From Planococcaceae bacterium UBA3378 (GTDB lineage Bacteria; Bacillota; Bacilli; Bacillales_A; Planococcaceae), in the NCBI GenBank assembly GCA_002359075.1, contig DEQA01000049.1:2806-11155 (forward strand): a DNA stretch of 8,350 nucleotides, in the 5' to 3' direction. The translations under genes were made by a program, and so were the position numbers. The first letter of the stretch is position 1, and every line of letters begins with the position of its first letter. A model generated the notes under the pieces. That model searched no databases and was not told where the DNA came from. It saw only the letters and a list, made by a program, of their open reading frames with translations. Of this stretch, positions 1 through 7,467 are shown one piece after another.

Positions 1-2660
1 TGTGCTGATCCCCAAGGCTTGTACTGCCCGCCAATATTCAGCGTATAAGAGCCTTTTCCTAGTGCAGTACCTGCGTGCAGATAACCAATATAGCCGTCTC
101 CATATTCTCCGCCTTCAGGATTCATAATATCCCAAATCTCGATGTAGTTAGTTGTTACATCACCGGTTAATGTGAAGGAAAGCAAAGCCGAGTCTTTCAC
201 ACCGTCTCCGTTAAATGACAGGTCTGTTTCTGTGATTTTGAAATCTTTAATTTCCGTTGCTGCCGCGCTGCCAAAGTCAGCTGCGAATGGCAATGAGATG
301 TCTGTCACTCCATTGCTAATGTGAATATACCCCAGTATTTCAGAGCCGTTTGGTGCTGCAGCCTGTGAGGCAGTTAATGTAATGTTTAACACTTGCTCAC
401 CGGCTAGATTAAATGTTGGCTGATCTACTGTTACCGTTGCATCACCAAATGTTTTCGTCACATCCACTGATACATTATAATTGCCTCCGTTTCCTTTCAT
501 ATCCTTTACTAAAACCTGTTTCGTTACAGAAATATCTCCGTCTTTCAGTGATTGTGGACCGAAAGTAACTGTACCTTTTAGGTTTTCTGCAACTGCACCA
601 GTTCCATCTAAAATGGCGCTATCCAGTGCATAGGCAAGAATTTCCGGATGTGCTGCTGCATAAGCATTTACACGTCCTGCTCCTTGAGAAAATACATCAT
701 ATTTTGTTTTATCTAGAACCTTTGCTGTATTAGAAAGTGCCACTTTTACATCAAACGCGCTCCAATCAGGGTTTGCCTGCTTTACTAATGCAGCAATACC
801 TGTAATATGCGGGGTTGCCATAGAAGTTCCTGTTTTGCGGGCATATGCTTCCTTGTAATCCGCATCAGGGAAATCATTTTTATACATTGGAATCGTTGAC
901 ATAATGTTTGTTCCGGGTGCACTTACATCCGGCTTAATATCAAAGTTTGGTGTAGATGGGCCACGGGAGCTTGAAGCGTTTACATCATCCCCAAGTGTCG
1001 TTGTGGAAGCAAAATGACCAAAGCTTATTTTTCCTGCTCCGCCTGCTAATGCAGCACGGATTGCGTCGCCATCCGTCTGGGACATATCAAATGTTGGCAG
1101 AAATTCAAAGGAGTCACCAAGGAATGTGCCTGAAATGTCCGGTGCATTCGTTCCGCCGGCAAAGTTATGAATAATCGTTGCAACTGCTCCATTTGCCTTT
1201 GCATTCGCAATTTTATCAACAAATGCGATACTGCCGCGGGAAATCAATGCCACTTTACCTTCTACATCAATTCCCTCAAAATCTTTACTTTCGCCGTTTC
1301 CAGGAATAGCAACGAGATCAAACTCTCCTTGAAGCTGTGTTGCTACATTTTTCCCAAAAGTCGTGCTCATTAATGGAAGCTGCTTTGTGAAGTGGACGTC
1401 GCCGACTGTAATATTCACTTCTCCGTTATACATGTTTTCCGGATTTGTTGTGTTACCGACAGCAATCCCTAAACGTGCTGTTGCAGGTGTACCCATTGTT
1501 CCGCGATTTGGACCGGAGTTTCCCGTTGCAATGACGCCGATTGTTCCAGCCATCATAGCATTGTTAATCGCAAATGAGCCCGCATCTGTTTCAGAGTTAG
1601 CGCCGCCGCCAAGTGAAAGGTTGATAATGTCCATTTCTTCTATGACAGCCGTTTCAATTGCCTTCACGATACCGGATGTGGCTCCGCTTCCATATGCCCC
1701 AAGAACACGATAAGCATAAAGATCTACTTTCGGTGCAATTCCTTTAATACCGAATTCGTTAGCTCCGATTGCTGCAATTGTGCCCGCAACATGTGTACCG
1801 TGAGAAGTGTAGAACGAGCTTCCGTTTGAGTTGAATTCAGGTACCCCGGCTGGACGCTCCGAAGGCGATGTTTCCGATGCATCATTATCTGCACGAGGTT
1901 TCGTATAAGTGGATGAATGGGGGATAAAGTTTTTTCCGCCTTTATAAATACCGGCAAACTCAGGATGATCTGCATCAATACCCGTATCTAATACAGCTAC
2001 CTTTATTCCTTGTCCTTCAATTCCTTCATCCCAAAGCTGTTCGATACCAAGGAAAGAAATACTTGTATTCATTTGAGCTTCTAGTTGATCTTCCTTTATA
2101 AGGTCCGAGGATTTCATCGTCGGATCTTCCGATGCGTAAACAACTGCATCCGGTTCGATTAATGTAATTCCTTCGACTGTCAGAAGCTTTTGAAGATCAT
2201 CTGCTTGTACAGTTGCCGCAAAGCCGTTTAACACCGTATCAAATGTGTATCCCTGTGTCATCTGTACTTTTTTGGCAGCCAGCTCCTTTTTTACCTTTGC
2301 CTGCTGTGCTCTTACATTTGCGCGAACTTCATTTGCCCGGGCATTAGAGAATTTTTTGCCTTTAACCTGGCTCATTCCTTGCTCTAATGCCACTGGTTTT
2401 TCAGATAAATGAACGATGACTGCAACTTCTTGATTGCCTGATATATTTTGCAGGCTTTCATGAAGGGTCGGCCCATCTTTAGATAAGCTTAGCTGTTCAG
2501 CAATAGCCGCCTTTAGCTGGATGATACTTTCACTTTGACCATTCTGCTTGAATGGTTTCAGTTCTTCAGCACCAGCACTCGAGAATGGAACCAATAAAGA
2601 AAGCACCATAACGAAAGCTAGAATGCTACTAAAGAACTTTGCAAACTTCACATTCTTCAA
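1..2660 (-). CDS. vpr: Vpr-type secreted subtilisin-like serine protease (S8), C-terminus cut by window edge
   Basis: Extracellular serine endopeptidase; 886 codons are visible and the frame is open at the left edge. Order of parts: signal peptide (residues 1-31, KF..K then a hydrophobic core, ending in AGA, a likely signal peptidase site); I9-type inhibitory propeptide (about 78-177); S8 catalytic domain with Asp225 (VLDTGID), His287 (SHGTHVAGT), oxyanion Asn381 (ATGNSGP) and Ser613 (GTSMATPH); a PA domain inserted between Asn and Ser (about 440-545, including GKVALISRG and SIAFVDK), which is the arrangement of B. subtilis Vpr. After Ser613 come beta-rich Fn3-like segments, then from about residue 808 a module with the motif NGDGVKDSA, typical of FlgD/Ig-like repeats. 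All catalytic residues are present. The start is TTG at 2660: AAAGGGG lies 9 bases upstream, and the protein then begins MKNVKF. An ATG at 2667 is in another frame that stops early; GTG at 2651 is in frame but 18 bases from the ribosome site. B. subtilis Vpr is about 806 residues, so this one is longer and may carry extra C-terminal or surface-anchoring modules outside the window. The family is sure; orthology to vpr is likely. Confidence 0.93.
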   Translation of the reverse strand, partial: MKNVKFAKFFSSILAFVMVLSLLVPFSSAGAEELKPFKQNGQSESIIQLKAAIAEQLSLSKDGPTLHESLQNISGNQEVAVIVHLSEKPVALEQGMSQVKGKKFSNARANEVRANVRAQQAKVKKELAAKKVQMTQGYTFDTVLNGFAATVQADDLQKLLTVEGITLIEPDAVVYASEDPTMKSSDLIKEDQLEAQMNTSISFLGIEQLWDEGIEGQGIKVAVLDTGIDADHPEFAGIYKGGKNFIPHSSTYTKPRADNDASETSPSERPAGVPEFNSNGSSFYTSHGTHVAGTIAAIGANEFGIKGIAPKVDLYAYRVLGAYGSGATSGIVKAIETAVIEEMDIINLSLGGGANSETDAGSFAINNAMMAGTIGVIATGNSGPNRGTMGTPATARLGIAVGNTTNPENMYNGEVNITVGDVHFTKQLPLMSTTFGKNVATQLQGEFDLVAIPGNGESKDFEGIDVEGKVALISRGSIAFVDKIANAKANGAVATIIHNFAGGTNAPDISGTFLGDSFEFLPTFDMSQTDGDAIRAALAGGAGKISFGHFASTTTLGDDVNASSSRGPSTPNFDIKPDVSAPGTNIMSTIPMYKNDFPDADYKEAYARKTGTSMATPHITGIAALVKQANPDWSAFDVKVALSNTAKVLDKTKYDVFSQGAGRVNAYAAAHPEILAYALDSAILDGTGAVAENLKGTVTFGPQSLKDGDISVTKQVLVKDMKGNGGNYNVSVDVTKTFGDATVTVDQPTFNLAGEQVLNITLTASQAAAPNGSEILGYIHISNGVTDISLPFAADFGSAAATEIKDFKITETDLSFNGDGVKDSALLSFTLTGDVTTNYIEIWDIMNPEGGEYGDGYIGYLHAGTALGKGSYTLNIGGQYKPWGSA

Positions 2661-2669
2661 TTCTCATTT

Positions 2670-2676
2670 CCCCTTT
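2670..2676 (-). promoter_or_regulatory. Ribosome binding site that decides the vpr TTG start
   Basis: AAAGGGG on the minus strand lies 9 bases before the TTG codon at 2660-2658. The overlapping ATG at 2667-2665 is too close to it and opens a frame that stops after 12 codons. The TTG therefore fits best as the translation start of the protease. Confidence 0.6.
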
Positions 2677-2766
2677 ACCTGAAATTTCCGCACGTTCCAT
2701 TTAGTGCGTCATCATCAATTTATCATAAGAAAATTAATGCGAATATCTAATTTTATAAAATTCAGA

Positions 2767-2795
2767 AATATCGGTAAATAGTATGGGTTTATCAA
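2767..2795 (-). promoter_or_regulatory. Candidate sigma-A promoter of the protease gene
   Basis: On the minus strand, TTGATA (2795-2790, five of six bases match TTGACA) is followed after exactly 17 bases by GATATT (2772-2767, four of six match TATAAT). It would start transcription near 2760, giving a leader of about 100 bases before the TTG start. The surroundings are AT-rich, so a chance match is quite possible. A dyad-rich stretch lies just upstream (2860-2875), but I cannot assign a regulator. Confidence 0.33.
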
Positions 2796-2996
2796 ATTTA
2801 GATTAAATCTATCTACCCGGTATATTACTAATAAAGTAGATCTTTCAAACGAAAAATATCTTAAAGATATATATTGAATTTTCCAATTGAAGAAGTATAG
2901 GAAGGGAAAAGGGGAGCCGAGTATGAAGGAATCAGATAGAGAAAAATAATTCATTATATTTAAATGGTGAAATAATGGTTCATCACCGTAACATGG

Positions 2997-3132
2997 AGTT
3001 GATTTCCGTTCTGGCTGGACGCTTTCTGCGGGGGCATCAACTAAATGATTTCGGGGATAGGCCCCCGAAATCATTGGATTTTTAAGCCCGTGCTGTTCTC
3101 CAAGGAGTCGCCAGTCGCCACTCCAATCAACT
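2997..3132. repeat. Interspersed intergenic repeat (MITE-like, about 136 bp)
   Basis: The element starts with AGTTGATT (2997-3004) and ends with its reverse complement AATCAACT (3125-3132). The left arm (GGACGCTTTCTGCGGGGGC) and right arm (GGAGTCGCC, then CACTCCAATCAACT) resemble a GC-rich intergenic repeat family that I remember from many Bacillaceae and Planococcaceae genomes. The centre holds a perfect 13-bp inverted repeat, 3044-3056 and 3063-3075, around a 6-base loop, so the transcript can fold into a strong hairpin. It carries no gene. The 119-codon open frame that runs through it on the minus strand has the typical nonsense translation of this repeat and no ribosome site. The rest of the stretch from 2800 to 3216 shows nothing I can name. 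Confidence 0.6.
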
Positions 3133-3216
3133 TATTATCATACTAGCTTGTCATCCCTAACTTTTGGTGAAGGTCCAAAGTAATCAATAATACCGAAAAT
3201 GTCTTATAAACAATAG

Positions 3217-3260
3217 AAAACAAGCCGATTTTTATGTGGAAATAAAAACCGGCTTGTTTT
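3217..3260 (-). terminator. Rho-independent terminator of mntH
   Basis: A stem of about 19 bp with one mismatch (3217-3235 pairing with 3242-3260, 6-base loop) begins 19 bases after the mntH stop codon. Read on the minus strand it ends in a TTTT run. The outer pairs are A/T runs on both sides, so it could also stop transcription from the other direction. Confidence 0.85.
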
Positions 3261-3279
3261 GTGCTATAGAACCTATGGA

Positions 3280-4554
3280 TTAACCGAAAAGTGTTTCGTA
3301 TAGCAGGAATAGATTTAAACAGATGATTAATACAGCAATGGACCAGGCAATAACGGTAGTTAGTTTCCGGTTAACGAGCGTGCCCATCAGTTTTTTATCG
3401 CTCGTAAAGATGATTAATGGGATCAGGGCAAAGGCGATCCCGAAAGATAAAACAACCTGGCTCATCACAAGTGCTTTGGTAGGGTTGACGCCCATCATAA
3501 TAATAGCCAGTGGCGGTGCCATCGTGATGAACCGTCTTACATATAGAGGGATTTTTTTCTGAATATACCCCTGCATCACAATATCCCCGGTCATCGTACC
3601 AACAGAGGAACTGGATAAACCTGCGGATAACAGACCGATACCAAACAAAATAGCTGCAGTTGGACCGAGTAAAGAATCAAAGTGGTTAAAAGCAACTTCC
3701 AAATCTTCGACAAGCAGTCCTTCTTTATTAAATAAGGCAGCAGCTACAATGAGCATGCTTGCATTGATGCCCCCTGCAATAATCATGGCAATGATGACGT
3801 CAATCGCTTCAAATTTAAAAATCTTTTTGCGCTCTTTTTCATTTTTACCGATAATTCTGCTGCTTGTGAGTCCGGAATGCAAATAAATAGCGTGCGGCAT
3901 AACGGTCGCTCCCAATATCCCGGCAGATAGAAGAATACTGTCTACACCATCGAATGATGGGGTGAATAGCCCCTTGAGCAGTGGACCGGCCTCAGGTTCA
4001 GCAAAAAATACTTGGATCCCGAATGCGATGACAACAATAAAAATCATGGCCGTAATAATCGCTTCTAATGGACGTACGCCCCTGCGCTGTAATTCTAAAA
4101 TGGCAAACGATCCGACTGCTGCTATAAGGGCAGCGGCAATCATCGGAATATCAAAAAGTAAATAAAGTCCTAACGAGGCACCGATAAATTCAGCTAAATC
4201 GGTCGCTATAATAACCAATTCTGCTTGTATCCACAGCAGGATAGATGTTTTTTTAGAAAAACGTTCACGGCTTAGCTCAGGCAAATTTCTGCCTGTCGCA
4301 ATACCGAGTTTGGCAGACATCATTTGAATGAGTACGGCCATTAAATTCGATGCGAGAATAACCCATAATAACTGGTAACCGTATTTTGATCCCGCCGCAA
4401 TATTTGTTGCATAATTTCCGGGGTCGATATAGGCAACGGAAGCAACAAAAGCAGGACCTAAAAACGGCAGCAGCTGCTTTAGTCCCCGTGACTCATCGTT
4501 TAGTGATGTCGTTGCACTATTTAATAAAGTATTATTTTTTTTGTCTGTTTCCAC
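3280..4554 (-). CDS. mntH: Nramp-family manganese (divalent metal) transporter MntH
   Basis: Proton-coupled importer of Mn2+ and related divalent cations in the cytoplasmic membrane, 424 residues, the usual length for bacterial MntH. The metal-site motifs are intact: DPGN at residues 44-47 in the unwound first membrane helix, and MPH at 219-221 in the sixth, followed by AIYLHSGL. About eleven hydrophobic segments are visible, and the conserved stretch TDLAEFIGASLG (118-129) is present. The start is GTG at 4554: GGGAGG (4568-4563) sits 8 bases upstream, and no better start lies nearby. The hydrophilic N-terminal tail (about 25 residues) is normal for the family. The gene is monocistronic: it has its own promoter and MntR-like operator upstream and a strong terminator 19 bases after the stop. 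Expression is therefore expected to fall when manganese is plentiful. Selectivity for manganese is inferred from the family and the operator. Confidence 0.96.
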   Translation of the reverse strand: METDKKNNTLLNSATTSLNDESRGLKQLLPFLGPAFVASVAYIDPGNYATNIAAGSKYGYQLLWVILASNLMAVLIQMMSAKLGIATGRNLPELSRERFSKKTSILLWIQAELVIIATDLAEFIGASLGLYLLFDIPMIAAALIAAVGSFAILELQRRGVRPLEAIITAMIFIVVIAFGIQVFFAEPEAGPLLKGLFTPSFDGVDSILLSAGILGATVMPHAIYLHSGLTSSRIIGKNEKERKKIFKFEAIDVIIAMIIAGGINASMLIVAAALFNKEGLLVEDLEVAFNHFDSLLGPTAAILFGIGLLSAGLSSSSVGTMTGDIVMQGYIQKKIPLYVRRFITMAPPLAIIMMGVNPTKALVMSQVVLSFGIAFALIPLIIFTSDKKLMGTLVNRKLTTVIAWSIAVLIICLNLFLLYETLFG

Positions 4555-4637
4555 TTGATCAACCTCCCAAACTATGCTTTTTTCCTTCTAAATATGTATC
4601 GTTTCCTAGTTACAACATATTTGCTGTATGATAATTT

Positions 4638-4653
4638 GTTTCTTTAAAGCAAC
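4638..4653 (-). promoter_or_regulatory. MntR-like operator of mntH
   Basis: The minus strand reads GTTGCTTTAAAGAAAC, an imperfect dyad that matches the Bacillus MntR box as I remember it (TTGCCTTAAGGAAAC) at 13 of 15 positions. It lies about 10 to 25 bases downstream of the transcription start predicted from the promoter at 4670-4699, where bound MntR with Mn2+ would block transcription. The gene it precedes is the classic MntR target. Confidence 0.7.
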
Positions 4654-4669
4654 TTTTAATATGGTCTAA

Positions 4670-4699
4670 ATTATAGGCCCATTATTATTTCTAAGTCAA
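4670..4699 (-). promoter_or_regulatory. Near-consensus sigma-A promoter of mntH
   Basis: The minus strand has TTGACT (4699-4694, five of six) and a perfect TATAAT (4675-4670) separated by 18 bases. The predicted start is near 4663, leaving a leader of about 108 bases with the MntR-like site near its beginning. It is the clearest promoter in the window. Confidence 0.72.
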
Positions 4700-4716
4700 T
4701 ATTTTTAGTTTATTAG

Positions 4717-4915
4717 AAAAATTATTACGGTTTCTTTAGTGAAATAGGGGATTCATCCAGAAATTTTGGTCTACATATTAAAATACACGAATGCCAACAT
4801 TGTAAACATCCGTTTTTTACCATGTGGACGTAGAGAATGAGTGGTTTGGTATGAAAGAATAATGAAAAGGCCACTTTTTCAAAAATTGCGGGCAAAGCGC
4901 TGGCTGGAGAAATAG
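4717..4915 (+). pseudogene. Possible remnant of a small zinc-ribbon-like gene
   Basis: This is weak evidence and no function is assigned. An open stretch without a start codon (4717-4833) encodes a segment with HECQHCKHPFFTMW, which contains a Cys-x2-Cys pair. It stops at TAG 4831. One frame away the reading continues as DVENEWFGMKE, to TAA at 4860, as if a single-base shift had split one short protein. A further 17-codon frame (4862-4915, MKRPLFQKLRAKRWLEK) follows in another phase. None has a convincing ribosome site. It could equally be non-coding DNA that happens to read well. Confidence 0.17.
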
Positions 4916-4978
4916 TATACTTCAGAATTTAGTTTAGCGGTGTCAGATCGATTCATACCGCAAAGAAATTTAGACACT

Positions 4979-5033
4979 AAAGTCCCTTCAAAACAGCAGG
5001 TTAGAATACCTATCTATGCTGGGAGGGACTTTT
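4979..5033 (+). other. Orphan terminator-like hairpin in the mntH-ytbE gap
   Basis: AAAGTCCCT (4979-4987) pairs with AGGGACTTT (5024-5032), and inside it CAGCA (4994-4998) pairs with TGCTG (5017-5021). On the plus strand the stem runs into TTTTATTT, so it resembles a terminator or attenuator. No plus-strand gene lies just before or after it. A smaller hairpin, GCGGT/ACCGC (4937-4941 and 4957-4961), lies upstream, and GTGTC (4940-4944) can instead pair with GACAC (4973-4977). I found no recognisable T-box or other riboswitch core. The rest of 5034-5179 is AT-rich and shows nothing I can name. Confidence 0.45.
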
Positions 5034-5179
5034 ATTTAAATATGAATGTTTATTTTTCCACATAAATTACTGTTATCACACTTGAATTTTTTGTAAATTT
5101 CAACTGGGGATTTATTTAAAGCTGTATAAGAAACGAAAGATACTAGACTTATATTTTATTTTTCATACTATTCAACAAT

Positions 5180-5226
5180 AAAAAACTCCCCAGCCAAAGG
5201 ATCAGTATACCAATTGGCGGGGGAGT
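5180..5226 (-). terminator. Rho-independent terminator of the ytbD-ytbE operon
   Basis: On the minus strand ACTCCCC (5226-5220) and TTGGC complement arms pair with 5185-5197, one mismatch interrupting about 12 bp, and six T residues follow at once (5185-5180). It lies 55 bases after the ytbE stop codon, with no other minus-strand gene between. Confidence 0.85.
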
Positions 5227-5280
5227 ACGTTGATGAAAGAAAAAGCGGCTGCTTTATCTAATATTTCAGCACTTGGTTAG

Positions 5281-6123
5281 TTAAAAATCAAAGTTGTCAG
5301 GATCAGGACCTACCCGGTGATTTTCGTTCAGGTCGTTAATTTGCTGCATCTCTTCTGCACTTAATACAAAGTCAAATATAGTAGCGTTTTCAACAATCCG
5401 GTGTTCCTTTGTGGATTTTGGAATCGTAACGATCCCATTTTGTAAATCCCACCGTAATATAACTTGGGCGATGGACTTGCCGTGATGGTCCGCGATTGCC
5501 TGCAGTACCGGATTATCTAATAATTGCCCCTGCATTAAAGGTGACCAGGCTTCCAGTTGGATATCATGCTGTTGGCAAAAAGCTTGAACTTCTTTCTGAG
5601 TCAGCCGCGGATGGCATTCTACCTGATTGATCATCGGCTTGATTTCGGCATCCTTTAGTAATGCTTCAAGATGATGGACTTGGAAGTTGCTCACGCCGAT
5701 AGCTTTAACTTTTCCTTCTTTATAAAGTGTCTCTAATGCACGCCAAGCTTCCTTGTATTTACCTTCTACCGGCCAGTGGATAAGGTATAAATCCAAATAC
5801 TCAAGCCCGAGTTTCTTTAGGCTTGTTTCATAAGCAGCAATTGTAGATTCATAGCCCAAGTCGGCATTCCATACTTTTGATGTAATAAATAAGTCTTCCC
5901 GTCGGATAGTTGTTTCTTTTAATGCCTCTTGAATTGCTTGACCAACGCCTTCTTCGTTTTCATAAACGGCTGCAGTGTCAATGCTGCGGTAACCGTGTTT
6001 AATAGCAAATTTAACGGCATTAATCAGTTCCGGTCCTTCCTCGACTTTAAATACGCCCAGTCCGAACCAAGGCATTTTTACACCGTTATGCAAAGTAGTT
6101 GTAGCTTGTAGATTTTTTATCAT
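5281..6123 (-). CDS. ytbE: YtbE-like aldo-keto reductase
   Basis: Cytoplasmic NADPH-dependent reductase of aldehydes and ketones, of the AKR5-type group that includes B. subtilis YtbE and YvgN. It has 280 residues, full length for the family. The catalytic tetrad is complete: Asp49 and Tyr54 (SIDTAAVY), Lys83 (ITSKVWN) and His116 (YLIHWP). The segment IPKSTKEHR at 234-242 is the cofactor 2'-phosphate binding loop that favours NADPH. The C-terminal GPDPDNFDF and the run WPVEGKYKEAWRALETLY match B. subtilis YtbE as I remember it, so orthology is likely. The start is ATG at 6123 with GGAGG 9 bases upstream. It lies 66 bases after ytbD with no terminator between, so the two are probably co-transcribed, and a strong terminator follows. 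The natural substrate is unknown. Reactive dicarbonyls such as methylglyoxal are plausible from the family. Confidence 0.95.
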   Translation of the reverse strand: MIKNLQATTTLHNGVKMPWFGLGVFKVEEGPELINAVKFAIKHGYRSIDTAAVYENEEGVGQAIQEALKETTIRREDLFITSKVWNADLGYESTIAAYETSLKKLGLEYLDLYLIHWPVEGKYKEAWRALETLYKEGKVKAIGVSNFQVHHLEALLKDAEIKPMINQVECHPRLTQKEVQAFCQQHDIQLEAWSPLMQGQLLDNPVLQAIADHHGKSIAQVILRWDLQNGIVTIPKSTKEHRIVENATIFDFVLSAEEMQQINDLNENHRVGPDPDNFDF

Positions 6124-6189
6124 GATTATAAACCTCCATTTTTTCAGAAAATCAGTTCATTCTATAGTAGGTATTCCTACATTTCTTCC

Positions 6190-7401
6190 TTATAAAACAG
6201 TCTCTTTCCATTCATTGCTTTTTTGATCTTTTCTTTCGAGGCTAGCACTCCAGCTTGCAAGAATGGCTGCTGTCAGTACCATCAGTCCTCCTACCCAAGA
6301 GGTGTGAATCAGCCCGATAGAATTTGTGATCAGCCCGCCTAAATAAGACCCGATTGCAATGCCGGCATTAAAGGCAGCAATATTAAGGGCTGAGGCCACA
6401 TCGACTCCAGCAGGTACGAATCGTTCTGCCAGCATCACTACATAGACTTGTAAGCCAGGGACATTCATAAAAGCTAAGAGTCCCATGAAGAAAATAGTAA
6501 TCAATCCTGCTGTTTTAAAGGGTGCTGTAAACCACAGAATAAACAGGATAGCTGCTTGGACAAGGAACATGTAAACCAACGTCCTAATCAGGTTATCGTT
6601 GGACAGTTTGCCGCCCGCCATATTGCCGATCGCAATTGCCACACCATATACAAGCAGAATACTCGCTACTGCTCCCTCTGTATACCCGGTGATGTCCTGT
6701 AATATAGGTGACAAGTAAGTGAAGACAACGAATGTTCCGCCGTAACCTAGAGCGGTAATTATAAATACAAGCATTAAACGGCCGTTTGTCACTAATTTGA
6801 ATTGATCACGGAACGTTGTACGGGTTCCTTTTCGTAAACCGGATGGAATCAGGATACTATTCGCGATGAAAGCAATCACACCGATGCCAACAATGATAAT
6901 AAAGGCCGCTCTCCAGCCAAATTGCTGTCCTATAAATGTTCCTAATGGTACGCCTGTAACAGTGGCCACCGTAAGTCCGGAAAACATAATGGAAATAGCG
7001 CTCGCCCTTCGATTTTCCGGCACTAACTCTGCTGCAATCGTAGAACCGATCGACATGAAAATCCCATGCGAAAGAGCGGAAATGATACGAGCAGCAAGCA
7101 ACACACCGATGCTTGTTGCCCCAGCTGCTAAACTATTACCTATGATAAAAACAATCATTATCCAAAGTAATAGTGTTTTTCGTGACATGCTGGAAGTAAT
7201 GGCTGTTAGAACCGGCGCCCCAAAGGTTACGCCCAATGCATATAAGGAAACAGTTAAGCCCGCTGTCGTTACAGAGATTTGTAAGTCCTGCGCTATCAAT
7301 GGTAATAGGCCGACACTGATAAATTCCGTTGTTCCTATCGCAAATGCACTTATCGCCAAGGCCAACAGTGCAAATGTACTTTGTTTTTTACCCATTGGCA
7401 T
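6190..7401 (-). CDS. ytbD: YtbD-like major facilitator (DHA1-type) efflux transporter
   Basis: Twelve-helix proton-coupled exporter of the major facilitator superfamily, DHA1 branch (AraJ, Bcr and PbuE relatives), 403 residues. Family signs: the helix-1 motif GTTEF (residues 23-27), a charged loop after helix 2 (SRKT, 73-76), Arg105 in helix 4 (AARIISALSHG), the loop PENRRASA, and the antiporter motif C in helix 5 (142-164, with TGVPLGTFIGQQFGWR). The frame opens at GTG 7407, but those bases overlap the ribosome site AGGAGG (7412-7407). ATG 7401, 5 bases after it, is the likelier start; ATG 7395 is possible. It is the first gene of an operon with ytbE and is divergent from ytcD, the same neighbourhood as ytcD, ytbD and ytbE in B. 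subtilis. The substrate cannot be read from the sequence. The context suggests a toxic electrophile or its reduced product. Confidence 0.93.
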   Translation of the reverse strand: MPMGKKQSTFALLALAISAFAIGTTEFISVGLLPLIAQDLQISVTTAGLTVSLYALGVTFGAPVLTAITSSMSRKTLLLWIMIVFIIGNSLAAGATSIGVLLAARIISALSHGIFMSIGSTIAAELVPENRRASAISIMFSGLTVATVTGVPLGTFIGQQFGWRAAFIIIVGIGVIAFIANSILIPSGLRKGTRTTFRDQFKLVTNGRLMLVFIITALGYGGTFVVFTYLSPILQDITGYTEGAVASILLVYGVAIAIGNMAGGKLSNDNLIRTLVYMFLVQAAILFILWFTAPFKTAGLITIFFMGLLAFMNVPGLQVYVVMLAERFVPAGVDVASALNIAAFNAGIAIGSYLGGLITNSIGLIHTSWVGGLMVLTAAILASWSASLERKDQKSNEWKETVL

Positions 7402-7406
7402 TTTCA

Positions 7407-7412
7407 CCTCCT
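7407..7412 (-). promoter_or_regulatory. Ribosome binding site deciding the ytbD start
   Basis: AGGAGG followed by TGAAAATG on the minus strand is a near-perfect match to the 16S rRNA tail. It overlaps the most upstream GTG of the frame, which therefore cannot be the start, and points to ATG at 7401-7399. Confidence 0.7.
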
Positions 7413-7467
7413 GTATAACGTGGGCATGTATGAACGATCTTGTTTTAGTAAATTAAAATGAATTACG

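Noticed and set aside
956..1978. Open frames of 68 to 116 codons on both strands inside the protease gene
   Set aside because: They overlap the catalytic and PA domains of an intact S8 protease, with no ribosome sites or recognisable protein features.
2715..3074. 119-codon minus-strand open frame between mntH and vpr
   Set aside because: Half of it lies in the interspersed repeat and reads as its typical nonsense translation (DAPAESVQPERKS); the rest is low-complexity AT-rich sequence. It has no ribosome site.
3323..4631. Three plus-strand frames opposite mntH
   Set aside because: They are antisense to an intact Nramp transporter and have no independent support.
4931..5035. T-box riboswitch in the mntH-ytbE gap
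   Set aside because: The hairpin ending AGGGACTTTT resembles T-box terminators, but the diagnostic AGGGTGGNACCGCG element is missing and no aminoacyl-tRNA or amino-acid gene follows.
5929..6111. 60-codon plus-strand frame opposite ytbE
   Set aside because: It is antisense to conserved N-terminal coding sequence of the reductase.
6124..6189. Small hairpin GTAGG-TATT-CCTAC between ytbD and ytbE as a terminator
   Set aside because: The stem is only 5 bp and lacks a T-tract, so the two genes are more likely co-transcribed.
6866..7456. 196-codon plus-strand frame opposite ytbD
   Set aside because: It is a shadow of the hydrophobic helices of the transporter; ytbD has a perfect ribosome site, family motifs and full length.
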